NCBI GenBank assembly: GCA_031277235.1 | Contig: JAITMT010000508.1 | Span: 1-13,790 of the forward strand | Length of the DNA: 13,790 nucleotides | Origin: Tannerella sp. | GTDB lineage: Bacteria; Bacteroidota; Bacteroidia; Bacteroidales; Tannerellaceae | Reading direction: 5' to 3' | Shown: piece after piece, positions 1-7,023 of the stretch | Layout of the letters: each line of letters starts with the position of its first letter | Position numbering within the stretch: position 1 is the stretch's first letter | Position numbers and translations under genes: made by a program | Notes under the pieces: model-generated | What the model was told of the DNA's origin: nothing | Databases searched by the model: none | The model's input: the letters and a program-made list of their open reading frames with translations, nothing else

Positions 1-7
1 GGATGAG

Positions 8-45
8 AAAGAGGCTACCGTGAGCTATACGGCAGCCTCTTTTTA
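8..45 (+). terminator. Intrinsic terminator of a gene left of the window
   Basis: A hairpin pairs AGAGGCT (10-16) with AGCCTCT (34-40); after one mismatch the stem continues with CCG/CGG, and a loop of roughly nine bases closes it. Five T residues (40-44) follow on the plus strand. No complete plus-strand gene precedes it here, so it most likely ends a gene beyond the left edge. The complementary strand has only a short T tract after the hairpin, so it is a weaker terminator in that direction. Confidence 0.75.
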
Positions 46-68
46 TGATTTCTTCAGTGAACCCTATC

Positions 69-278
69 GTAATGCCACAGACAGATGCGATCCCGCCACA
101 GTCAGACGCGATTCTGCCGCAGACAGATACGATTCTGTCACAGTCAGACGCGAAAATGCCGCAGACAGAAACGATTCCGCCACAATCACCTGCAATTCTG
201 TCAGATTCAGAAGCAATTCTGTCAGCGTCAGAAGCGATCTCTTCACGGCTACATACGAAAATGCCACAGACAGATGCT
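69..278. repeat. Degenerate 21-bp tandem repeat, about ten units
   Basis: Ten consecutive 21-bp units start at 69, 90, 111, 132, 153, 174, 195, 216, 237 and 258. A typical unit is ATTCTGCCACAG-TCAGACGCG. Units with CAGACAGAT tend to alternate with units with CAGTCAGAC, giving a 42-bp higher-order period in the first half. The ninth unit is the most diverged, while the tenth is nearly identical to the first. The unit length is a multiple of three and contains no stops, so several frames on both strands stay open as seven-residue repeats. No ribosome-binding site or sensible start supports translation. It occupies the space between two convergent transcripts. Confidence 0.85.
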
Positions 279-284
279 TACTCC

Positions 285-1691
285 TTATCCCCGTCCCCTA
301 TAAAATCTCCCGCCGAATCCAAAAAGAGCATCCAGCCACTCGGACATTTTCCCCGTGCGGACGGCAAGGTCAAGCGCCGTGAAGCGGTTGCGGATAAACG
401 GTGCATGAACAATCGTCCGGCGAAGCCGCTCGCCTGATATGCCGATCTGCCCCGGTTCCGTCGGCGCGCCTGCGGATTGCAGCCGTTGCCGCGCTGTTTC
501 ATACGGCACGAGTTGTGCGCCGACAGCCTGCTTGATGTCCGTCCACCGCTCTTTCAGCAAACGCAACTGCTGCGCCAACTGTTCACAGGTTATATATTTG
601 GCGTGGGTCTCGTTCAGGCAACGTTCCAGAAAACCGCTGTCCTTGAAAATGGCGTGGATTTGTTGGTCTAATTCCGGCAGGGTTTGCCAGTTCCGGCAGG
701 CTGCCTCTATATCGAGATTTTCCATCGGAGTATTCAAAACCTGTTCATAGAGCGCTGTTTCGGCGATTGTCCCGATACTCACCTGAAAACCGTGCGACAC
801 GTACCGACCGTTGTGGCGGTGCTGTTCCATATCCCACAAATGACTGAAATAATGCTCCGCACCCGAAGCGGGACGGCTCGATTGCAGCCACTGCATCGCA
901 AATCCGCTCATCATCAAACCCTGAATCAGTTTGCCGATGGCGGCGGAATTGCCGTTTTTCACGCCTTCGGGATCGGAAAGCGCGTCATTCAAATCGCCCT
1001 GCACCATATCCCAGGCTTTGGAATCAATCGCATCCATTTCGAGGCGGTCGGCAAGAATCCAGTCGGCGCCCGCCGTGATTTTGGCAAAAAGGTCGGCGTA
1101 ACCGGCTGCCGTCATTTCCGCCGGCGCCTTGCCCATCACGTCCGTATCGGCGAGGCAAGCCTGCGGAGCGGGGCAGTTGAACGTCTGCTTGGCGCCATTC
1201 GCCGTGATGGACGCGCCAAACGAAGTATATCCGTCCATCGAGGCGGCGGTTGCCACGCACAGGTATTGCCTGCCCGTCAGGTGCGACGACAGTTTGACCA
1301 GATCGTTGATGGTACCCGACCCCACGGCAACCGGCACGGCGTCCGTATTTTTCAGCCGCGCTACCAGTTCCTCCACACATCCGTATTCGGCATGAAGTTC
1401 GGGAGCCGTGTAGATAAAGGCGTTCTCCTGCCGCACACCCGCGTTTTCCAGCAATTCGAAAACATCTTTTCCCGCCGCCCGCCACGTGTTGCCGTCGGCA
1501 ACGACAATCGCCTTCCTGCCGGGAAACTGCTCGCGGAACATTTCGGGAACGTGGCGCAGCACACCGCTTCCGATCATCAACGCCTTCGTGTCCCTTGCCG
1601 CTGCCAGAACGTCTTTAAGCCCCCCTCCTACTCCCCCGAAGGGAGACGTCGCGTCTCTACTTTCTTCCTTTAATGCTTCTTTTATTGTCAT
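285..1691 (-). CDS. sn-Glycerol-1-phosphate dehydrogenase-like protein (AraM/EgsA family)
   Basis: This 468-residue protein belongs to the metal-dependent iron-alcohol dehydrogenase/dehydroquinate synthase fold. The closest recognisable family is bacterial AraM, which reduces dihydroxyacetone phosphate to sn-glycerol 1-phosphate with NAD(P)H in the cytoplasm. Visible motifs are the nucleotide-binding GSGTINDLVK (124-133), TAASMDGYTS (148-157), and candidate metal ligands Asp200 (GYADLFAK), His280 (SGAEHYFSH) and His300 (HGFQVSIG). The C-terminal part, from about 330, is helical and longer than in the roughly 390-residue Bacillus protein, as is usual in Bacteroidota. The ATG at 1691 gives MTIKEALKEE; no Shine-Dalgarno or TAnnTTTG element is evident. 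Residues about 10-24 (DATSPFGGVGGG region) appear to be a repeat-derived insert. The gene is visibly GC-richer than its neighbours. Substrate is inferred from the family; another polyol phosphate is possible. Confidence 0.85.
   Translation of the reverse strand: MTIKEALKEESRDATSPFGGVGGGLKDVLAAARDTKALMIGSGVLRHVPEMFREQFPGRKAIVVADGNTWRAAGKDVFELLENAGVRQENAFIYTAPELHAEYGCVEELVARLKNTDAVPVAVGSGTINDLVKLSSHLTGRQYLCVATAASMDGYTSFGASITANGAKQTFNCPAPQACLADTDVMGKAPAEMTAAGYADLFAKITAGADWILADRLEMDAIDSKAWDMVQGDLNDALSDPEGVKNGNSAAIGKLIQGLMMSGFAMQWLQSSRPASGAEHYFSHLWDMEQHRHNGRYVSHGFQVSIGTIAETALYEQVLNTPMENLDIEAACRNWQTLPELDQQIHAIFKDSGFLERCLNETHAKYITCEQLAQQLRLLKERWTDIKQAVGAQLVPYETARQRLQSAGAPTEPGQIGISGERLRRTIVHAPFIRNRFTALDLAVRTGKMSEWLDALFGFGGRFYRGRG
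1619..1664. repeat. Repeat-like insert within the dehydrogenase coding sequence
   Basis: This stretch holds two overlapping hairpins: CTCCC/GGGAG (1631-1635 with 1641-1645) and GAGACG/CGTCTC (1643-1648 with 1652-1657, loop TCG). It also carries GGGAGACGTCGC (1641-1652), which matches 11 of 12 bases at 1739-1750 in the neighbouring intergenic element, in the same orientation. In the protein it encodes a Gly/Ser/Pro-rich segment between LKEES and LKDVL that does not resemble the rest of the enzyme's N-terminal helix. The length is a multiple of three, so the frame is kept. The exact borders are my estimate. Confidence 0.6.
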
Positions 1692-1727
1692 ATATTATTA
1701 TTGTATAGATTCTATAGATAATCATCC

Positions 1728-1849
1728 GCATCCCGGTAGGGATACGTCGCTCGGTAGAAAATATTGTCTGTTTGCGGTCGCATTCCGTAAGGAATGCGTC
1801 CTGTGGTTGGATGACCTTTCTACCGAGCGACGCATCCCTGACGGGATGC
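1728..1849. repeat. Dyad-symmetric three-hairpin repeat element, 122 bp
   Basis: The 33-bp arms 1728-1760 and 1817-1849 are inverted copies matching at 30 of 33 positions. Each arm begins with a 7-4-7 hairpin: GCATCCC-GGTA-GGGATAC (1728-1745, one mismatch) and GCATCCC-TGAC-GGGATGC (1832-1849). A third perfect 7-4-7 hairpin, GCATTCC-GTAA-GGAATGC (1780-1797), lies exactly on the dyad axis at 1788.5. The three hairpin centres are therefore 52 nt apart. Both strands are open in places and give short frames with RHPVRDASLGRK- or TERRIPDGM-like peptides; I take these as translations of the repeat, not genes. Confidence 0.85.
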
Positions 1850-1857
1850 CGGGTTCT

Positions 1858-1989
1858 CGATGTTTTAAGGCTGAAAGCCTTCTTAATCAATAGCACAGGG
1901 CAACACCCTGTGTCCGAACATCGGGCGCCAGCCAAGCCCTGCCAAGGCGTAATCAATTTGATTTCAGGCTTTCAGCCCGTAATGACGGG
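1858..1989. repeat. Second structured repeat element with nested inverted repeats
   Basis: CGATGTT (1858-1864) pairs with AACATCG (1917-1923) and encloses two hairpins: AGGCT-GAA-AGCCT (1868-1880) and CACAGGG-CAACA-CCCTGTG (1894-1912). AGGCTGAAAGCCT (1868-1880) also has an inverted copy, AGGCTTTCAGCCC (1966-1978), matching 12 of 13. A hairpin CCCGT-AATG-ACGGG (1976-1989) ends the element. The phrase pattern of a hairpin around GGCTGAAAGCC followed by CAGGGCAACACCCTG resembles repeats scattered through Bacteroidota genomes; that likeness is from memory and untested. Confidence 0.75.
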
Positions 1990-2024
1990 AGGCTATTTTA
2001 ACTAACTTTTTAAAAAATTACAAC

Positions 2025-3689
2025 ATGAAATACTCAATTATTATTCCGATACTGTTATTGACCGGATGCAGCGCTAATCCGGAAATAGAATGCGTACAAC
2101 TCGATCCTCTCGAAAAAGTATTGAAAGAACAGATATATTTCGAGGAAAATGCGGACACTGCCGCCGTGGCTAAAGGCGAAACCGCCACATTTCAATTTGT
2201 GTTGCGAAGCATACACGCTATCCAAAATCTGAAAATAGAAGCAACCGACCTGACCGATGAAAATCAGGCAATTCCGGTTGGCGTAAAAGCATTTGTAGGT
2301 TATGTCCGTCAGGGCAGAAATATTCCGGATCAATCGAAAGACAGGCTGATTTCCGCCTCCGGTTTTTTCCCCGATCCGTTGCTCGAATTGGAAACGATGG
2401 ATGTACCGGCAATGTCCAATCAACCGGTGTGGATTAACTATCCGGTTTCGCGTACGGCAAAAGATGGTCTGTACACGGCAGAAGTAACTTTTTCCGGTAA
2501 GCAAAACGGTAAATCTTTCAAAATCAGGAAGATTATCAATGTAAAAGTGTATCCGGTCGTTCTTCCCGAACAAACTTTGTGGGTAACGAACTGGTTTTCA
2601 CTGTCGGAAAACAATTTGAAATTGATGAACGGCGGACAACCCGTTACGCCCTATTCCGAACGGTACTGGGAACTCGTGAAGGCGTTAGCCAACAAAACGC
2701 GAGATCACGGGCAGAATGTCTATCTCATTTCGCCTCTTCACTTGTGCGAATATACCGTTTCAGGTACAAAATACGGTTTCGATTTCGCCAATTTCGATAA
2801 GACGGTGGAACTTTTCATCCATGAAGGAAATTTGAAACGGATAGAGGGCGGTCATCTGGGAAGCAGGCTGTCCGACTGGTCAAGTCAGTTCGGGCTATCA
2901 ACGCCGGTCATGAGAGACGGTAAAACTCGTTTTGAATTGAAACCGCTGGAAAACGATACCGCCAAAACGTTTCTTTCACAGTTCATTCCGGCATTGACGC
3001 AACATTTAAAAGAAAAAAACTGGGACAAAATCTATTGGCAACATATTGCGGACGAACCGACCGGCGACAATGCTTCATCGTATATCGCTATCGCGGACGA
3101 AGTTAAAAGAATGGCTCCGGACCTGGAAATCATCGAAGCCAATCATTCGCGCGAGGTGCAAAATACTATCCGCGTATGGGTTCCGCAATTAAATTTCTTT
3201 CATACCGATTACCCGTTTTATCGGGAAAGGCAGCGGCAGGGCGATGAGGTGTGGTTTTATACCTGCCTTGCTCCGAAAGGGAATTATGCCAACCGCTTTC
3301 TCGAACAACCGCTGATACTGACCCGCACACTGCACTGGATCAACTATCGTTTCGGCGCGACGGGATACCTGCACTGGGGACTCAACTACTGGAACAACAA
3401 TCCATACGGAGAGACGACCGGCATCAATACGGAAGGCGGTAATATTCTGCCGGGAGGCGATTCGTGGATTACCTATCCGGCTGACGGTAAATTGTTTGGC
3501 TCGATTCGTTTCGACGCCATGCGCGACGGTATTGCTGATTACGAACTTCTCAAACTGCTGGAAAAAACGCATCCCGAAGAAGCGCGGGAAATAGCGCGCA
3601 CACATGTGTATCGGTTTGACTGGTACGACAATAACATTGCCGCTTTTCGGCAAAAACGGATAAAATTGCTGGAATTGTTGAGCGAGTAA
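2025..3689 (+). CDS. DUF4091 / GH123-like glycoside hydrolase lipoprotein
   Basis: A 554-residue envelope lipoprotein. The signal peptide MKYSIIIPILLLTGC has a lipobox LTGC with the acylated Cys15. An N-terminal beta-rich region (about 20-180) is followed by a probable (beta/alpha)8 catalytic domain. The Asp343-Glu344 pair in HIADEPTGDN fits the Asp-Glu pair used for substrate-assisted catalysis in GH123 N-acetylgalactosaminidases. The C-terminal GGNILPGGDSWITYP and SIRFDAMRDGIADYELL (about 471-509) are hallmarks of DUF4091. GH123 activity is therefore plausible, but many DUF4091 proteins have no known substrate. The start fits the signal peptide exactly; the leader is AT-rich without a Shine-Dalgarno site. 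The gene stands alone on the plus strand, converges with the next gene after 92 bp, and has a repeat-filled upstream region. Confidence 0.85.
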   Translation: MKYSIIIPILLLTGCSANPEIECVQLDPLEKVLKEQIYFEENADTAAVAKGETATFQFVLRSIHAIQNLKIEATDLTDENQAIPVGVKAFVGYVRQGRNIPDQSKDRLISASGFFPDPLLELETMDVPAMSNQPVWINYPVSRTAKDGLYTAEVTFSGKQNGKSFKIRKIINVKVYPVVLPEQTLWVTNWFSLSENNLKLMNGGQPVTPYSERYWELVKALANKTRDHGQNVYLISPLHLCEYTVSGTKYGFDFANFDKTVELFIHEGNLKRIEGGHLGSRLSDWSSQFGLSTPVMRDGKTRFELKPLENDTAKTFLSQFIPALTQHLKEKNWDKIYWQHIADEPTGDNASSYIAIADEVKRMAPDLEIIEANHSREVQNTIRVWVPQLNFFHTDYPFYRERQRQGDEVWFYTCLAPKGNYANRFLEQPLILTRTLHWINYRFGATGYLHWGLNYWNNNPYGETTGINTEGGNILPGGDSWITYPADGKLFGSIRFDAMRDGIADYELLKLLEKTHPEEAREIARTHVYRFDWYDNNIAAFRQKRIKLLELLSE

Positions 3690-3781
3690 ATCATCAATTC
3701 CCGATTTTTGCTTTCCGGTTCCCTTTCAGGATTTTTCCCGTCCCTACGAATATGTACCGAATCCTTGCATTTTTTAGCGGA

Positions 3782-4633
3782 TTACAAATCCGTTACGGCG
3801 GACGGCGGTTCATAAAAATCCTGCAAGGAATGTGTATATTTAGTCCGGTCTATTGGAAATCTGATTTGAAAAACTGTTGGATTTTTCGCCCCAAGAGGAA
3901 CCAGCATCAATGATCTTTTTCCATCAATCAACTGTTTATCATCGGTGCCCTCGCGGTTATCAAAATTGACATCAAAATAGTAAAGATACGGATAAATCCA
4001 GTTTGTATATCTTTCTTTTCCGATAAATGAAGATTTAATTTCGAGTTGGTCAAAATTTTCCACAATCGCTTTTTGAAATTCGACTGCATTGATTGGCACT
4101 CCGTTGAGAACCGGCATCGCATCGTGTTGTCCGTCAATAAAAACCCATTTTTTCAAGTCGTTCAGAAATACTTCCGTAACTACATGACCCGCACCGGATT
4201 GGGCCGTTTCAGCATCCTTGGTCTTTAACGCTAATACTCTGGATTTCAAACCGACAGCGTTTAAACAAGCCGCAGCAACTATTCCATATTCAACGCAGCG
4301 AAAATTTTTACCCGTTTTTGCCTCATCAAGAATGGATATGGCATCATTGCTTGTCGGCTCATTATTACCGTCATGCCTCCATTGGCGATGTACCCAGTTC
4401 AAAATATTGAGTACTTTTTCCGTGTCCGATTGAGTATTTTTTATCAAACTGTCAATAGGATATTTTGAACGAAGTAACTCCAAATATTCGTTATTTTCAT
4501 TTTCTTCATACCAAAAGTTTATGTCCGTACTCTTTGATATTGTGTCGAATTGTAATGCTATTTTCCTGTTGTTACAGCCCGATAAGTTTACAGTCAAAAG
4601 AAGAAAAAATAATTTTACAATGTTCCTATTCAT
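3782..4633 (-). CDS. Transglutaminase-like lipoprotein
   Basis: A 283-residue predicted lipoprotein starting at the ATG at 4633; an upstream in-frame GTG (4651) would place six extra residues before the signal peptide and is less likely. MNRNIVKLFFLLLTVNLSGC ends in a lipobox with Cys20. The transglutaminase-like papain-fold core shows a Cys-His-Asp triad: Cys113 in FRCVEYG, His150 in GHVVTEVF and Asp167 in WVFIDGQHDA. Such domains act as peptidases, amidases or cross-linking enzymes; the substrate here is unknown. The gene begins 27 nt after the DUF1080 gene and is probably cotranscribed with it. It is visibly AT-richer than the flanking genes, which may mean lower expression or a foreign origin. 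No intrinsic terminator follows. Confidence 0.8.
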   Translation of the reverse strand: MNRNIVKLFFLLLTVNLSGCNNRKIALQFDTISKSTDINFWYEENENNEYLELLRSKYPIDSLIKNTQSDTEKVLNILNWVHRQWRHDGNNEPTSNDAISILDEAKTGKNFRCVEYGIVAAACLNAVGLKSRVLALKTKDAETAQSGAGHVVTEVFLNDLKKWVFIDGQHDAMPVLNGVPINAVEFQKAIVENFDQLEIKSSFIGKERYTNWIYPYLYYFDVNFDNREGTDDKQLIDGKRSLMLVPLGAKNPTVFQIRFPIDRTKYTHSLQDFYEPPSAVTDL

Positions 4634-4660
4634 GATAAATGCTTGATACACTGCCCGATT

Positions 4661-5287
4661 CTATTTTGTCAATTTCACATTGCGAAACTGTACCGGTCCG
4701 CCTTCGCTTTGCAAGCCGATATGCCCTTTCTTGACCGGAGAAGTTCCTTCGTTTTGCAGGACATCATTGATGTAAACCGTTATTTTTCCGTCTTTTACGA
4801 TAATTTTTGCCTTGTTCCATTCGCCTACGGGCTTTTCATTGGACGGCTGTTTTTTCGCAACTACCGGAAAAGCAGGACGTTCCTTGCCTTCGGGCGTTTT
4901 GTATTCCAATAAATCCGCGCCTGCCAGACAGACGAAATCTCCGGCGTCTCCCGCATGTAATTGACATTCAATGGTTTTCGGGAAAGGATTCGTTGTTTCC
5001 TCCATGATGATAAAAATGCCGCTGTTGGTGGCCTTTTCGAGCCAGCTCCATTCCGCTTCGAGCGTGTAATCGGCATATTTTTCCTTTGTAAACATGTAGC
5101 CAAACGGCTGACCCTGAATAAGTACCACGCCATCCTGCACCGAAAATACATCTTCGGGCGCAACGGCATTGTCCTTTACGACAAAATCCCAGTTCGACAA
5201 ATCTTTTCCGTTGAATAAATCAACCGTCTGAGCCTTGATATTCAGGCTAATAAACGCAATAAGCGCTAAAAATAATAACTTCTTCAT
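4661..5287 (-). CDS. Secreted DUF1080 (3-keto-disaccharide hydrolase-like) protein
   Basis: A 208-residue exported protein. MKKLLFLALIAFISLNIKAQ is a Sec signal peptide with probable cleavage after Ala19. The remainder is one concanavalin-like beta-sandwich of the DUF1080 family, recognisable from LFNGKDLSNW (24-33), GEWNKAKIIVKDGKITVYIND near residue 156, and GHIGLQSEGGPVQFRNVKL at the C-terminus. Characterised relatives cleave 3-keto-glycosides made by GFO/IDH oxidoreductases; no such oxidoreductase is in this window, so the partner must lie elsewhere or the role differs. The protein should reside in the periplasm. The gene lies 53 nt after ettA and 27 nt before the transglutaminase-like gene. 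No TAnnTTTG element lies in the 53-nt gap, which favours readthrough from ettA. Confidence 0.85.
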   Translation of the reverse strand: MKKLLFLALIAFISLNIKAQTVDLFNGKDLSNWDFVVKDNAVAPEDVFSVQDGVVLIQGQPFGYMFTKEKYADYTLEAEWSWLEKATNSGIFIIMEETTNPFPKTIECQLHAGDAGDFVCLAGADLLEYKTPEGKERPAFPVVAKKQPSNEKPVGEWNKAKIIVKDGKITVYINDVLQNEGTSPVKKGHIGLQSEGGPVQFRNVKLTK

Positions 5288-5297
5288 GTTTCTTTTT

Positions 5298-5324
5298 ATT
5301 TGAAAATTTGATAATTTGAAAATT
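5298..5324. repeat. Short 8-bp AT-rich tandem repeat
   Basis: Three units ATTTGAAA, ATTTGATA, ATTTGAAA followed by ATT lie between ettA and the DUF1080 gene. It is short enough to arise by chance in AT-rich leader DNA, but the register is exact. Confidence 0.5.
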
Positions 5325-5340
5325 CTCTAAAAACTACACA

Positions 5341-7023
5341 CTATTCCAACTTCCTGTATCGTATGCGTTTAGGCTCGGTGTAGCCGTTTTGTTTGCGCTT
5401 GTATTCTTCGTAATCCGAATAGGAGCCTTCATAGAAAACGATCTGAGAGTCACCCTCAAACGACAAAATATGCGTGCAAATGCGGTCTAAAAACCAGCGG
5501 TCGTGCGAAATCACCACCGCACAGCCGGCAAATCCTTCCAAACCCTCTTCCAATGCACGAAGCGTGTTCACGTCTATATCATTGGTCGGCTCGTCGAGTA
5601 GTAATACATTAGCCTCTGATTTTAAGGTGATTGCAAGATGCAGGCGATTTCGTTCACCGCCCGAAAGCACTTTGCACAGTTTCTCCTGATCGGCGCCCGT
5701 GAAGTTGAAACGCGACAGATAAGCGCGCGAATTGATATCCTTACCGCCCACGCGAATAAATTCCGTTCCACCCGTAACCACCTGAAACACTGTTTTTTCA
5801 GGATCTATATCCTTGTGCGTCTGATCGGCATAGCCGATTTTCACGGTTTCGCCTACCTCAAATGTCCCTCTATCAATCGTTTCCATTTTCATAATCATCT
5901 TGAACAGCGTCGTTTTCCCTGCGCCGTTCGGTCCGATTACGCCTACAATGCCATTGGGCGGCAGCATAAAATTCAAATGCTCGAACAGTAATTTTTCTCC
6001 GAAAGCCTTTGCAACATCATGAGCCTCAATGACTTTATTACCCAATCTCGGACCGTTCGGAATAAATATTTCAAGTTTGGCTTCGCGTTCTTTCTGGTCT
6101 TCGTTAAGCAGTGATTCATAGGAATTTAGACGTGCCTTCCCTTTGGCGTGACGGGCTTTGGGAGCCATACGAATCCATTCCAGTTCGCGCTCCAGCGTCT
6201 TTCGCCGCTTGCTGACCTGCTTTTCTTCCTGCGCCATTCGCTGCGTTTTTTGCTCCAGCCACGAAGAATAATTGCCTTTCCACGGAATACCCTCGCCACG
6301 ATCAAGTTCAAGTATCCAACCTGCCACATGGTCAAGGAAATAGCGATCGTGCGTGATGCAAATCACCGTTCCCTGATACTGCTGCAAATGCTGTTCGAGC
6401 CAGTCAATGGATTCCGCGTCAAGATGGTTGGTCGGCTCATCAAGTAACAGTACATCAGGCTGTTTCAACAACAAACGACACAAAGCCACGCGGCGACGCT
6501 CGCCTCCCGAAAGCGTCTCCACCAACTGATCTTCGGGCGGACAGCGCAACGCATCCATCGCCCGTTCGAGGCGACTGTCGAGATTCCAGGCGTCGAGAGC
6601 GTCTATTTTGTCCTGAATTTCAGCCTGTCTGTTCATCAGGGCCTCCATTTTATCCGGATTTTCAAGCACTTCGGGATCGCCGAATTTTTCGTTCACCTCC
6701 TCAAATTCCCTCAGTAAATCAACCGTTTCCTGCACGCCTTCCATCACGATTTCCTTAACCGTCTTACCGGCAGCCAGTTGCGGATCCTGATCCAGATAGC
6801 CCACCGAATAGCCGGGAGAAAAGACCACTTCGCCCAAAAATTCCTTGTCCAAACCGGCGATGATTTTCAGTAACGTTGATTTTCCCGAACCGTTCAAACC
6901 GATAATTCCAATCTTCGCTCCATAAAAAAACGAAAGATAAATATTTTTAAGTACCTGTTTTTGAGGAGGATAAATCTTGCTTACCCCCACCATCGAAAAG
7001 ATTATTTTTTTGTCGTCTGCCAT
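5341..7023 (-). CDS. ettA: Energy-dependent translational throttle protein EttA (ABC-F)
   Basis: A 560-residue cytoplasmic ABC-F ATPase, close to the usual EttA length. It binds the ribosomal E site and couples the first elongation steps to the ATP/ADP ratio. Two nucleotide-binding domains are complete: Walker A GLNGSGKST (42-50) and GPNGAGKT (364-371), signatures LSGGE (171-175 and 453-457), Walker B LLLDEP with catalytic Glu196 and Glu478, and switch His225 and His507. The helical arm inserted in the first domain (about 95-140) and the charged linker with WIRMAPKARHAKGKARLNSY (283-302), the P-site tRNA-contacting segment, distinguish EttA from Uup and antibiotic-resistance ABC-F proteins. 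There is no membrane segment. The ATG at 7023 lies 33 nt from a TAACTTTG -7 element. Likely first gene of a three-gene transcript. Confidence 0.95.
   Translation of the reverse strand: MADDKKIIFSMVGVSKIYPPQKQVLKNIYLSFFYGAKIGIIGLNGSGKSTLLKIIAGLDKEFLGEVVFSPGYSVGYLDQDPQLAAGKTVKEIVMEGVQETVDLLREFEEVNEKFGDPEVLENPDKMEALMNRQAEIQDKIDALDAWNLDSRLERAMDALRCPPEDQLVETLSGGERRRVALCRLLLKQPDVLLLDEPTNHLDAESIDWLEQHLQQYQGTVICITHDRYFLDHVAGWILELDRGEGIPWKGNYSSWLEQKTQRMAQEEKQVSKRRKTLERELEWIRMAPKARHAKGKARLNSYESLLNEDQKEREAKLEIFIPNGPRLGNKVIEAHDVAKAFGEKLLFEHLNFMLPPNGIVGVIGPNGAGKTTLFKMIMKMETIDRGTFEVGETVKIGYADQTHKDIDPEKTVFQVVTGGTEFIRVGGKDINSRAYLSRFNFTGADQEKLCKVLSGGERNRLHLAITLKSEANVLLLDEPTNDIDVNTLRALEEGLEGFAGCAVVISHDRWFLDRICTHILSFEGDSQIVFYEGSYSDYEEYKRKQNGYTEPKRIRYRKLE

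Larger units (their letters stand above)
1692..2024. other. Divergent intergenic region filled with structured repeats
   Basis: These 333 bases separate the start codons of two divergent genes. Nearly all of it is occupied by two structured repeat elements (1728-1849 and 1858-1989). Only about 36 bases next to the dehydrogenase and 35 next to the lipoprotein gene lie outside them. I found no TAnnTTTG promoter element for either gene. The promoters must be degenerate or lie within the repeats. Confidence 0.7.

Noticed and set aside
45..437. Plus-strand open frame across the 21-bp repeats (MPQTDAI heptads)
   Set aside because: It starts inside the terminator T tract, has no ribosome-binding site, and its last 150 bases run antisense through the dehydrogenase gene. 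The repeat alone keeps the frame open.
684..1673. Long antisense frame of 329 codons opposite the dehydrogenase
   Set aside because: The minus-strand frame has clear enzyme motifs; the antisense translation is Arg/His-rich with no domain, as expected opposite a GC-rich gene.
1657..1956. Small minus-strand frame with RHPVRDASLGRK and TERRIPTGM phrases, and its plus-strand counterparts
   Set aside because: The peptide phrases are translations of the hairpin repeats and of the overlapping gene start; they show no independent coding signal.
3778..3792. Hairpin CGGAT-TACAA-ATCCG between the convergent DUF4091 and transglutaminase-like genes
   Set aside because: No T tract follows on either strand, so it is not an intrinsic terminator.
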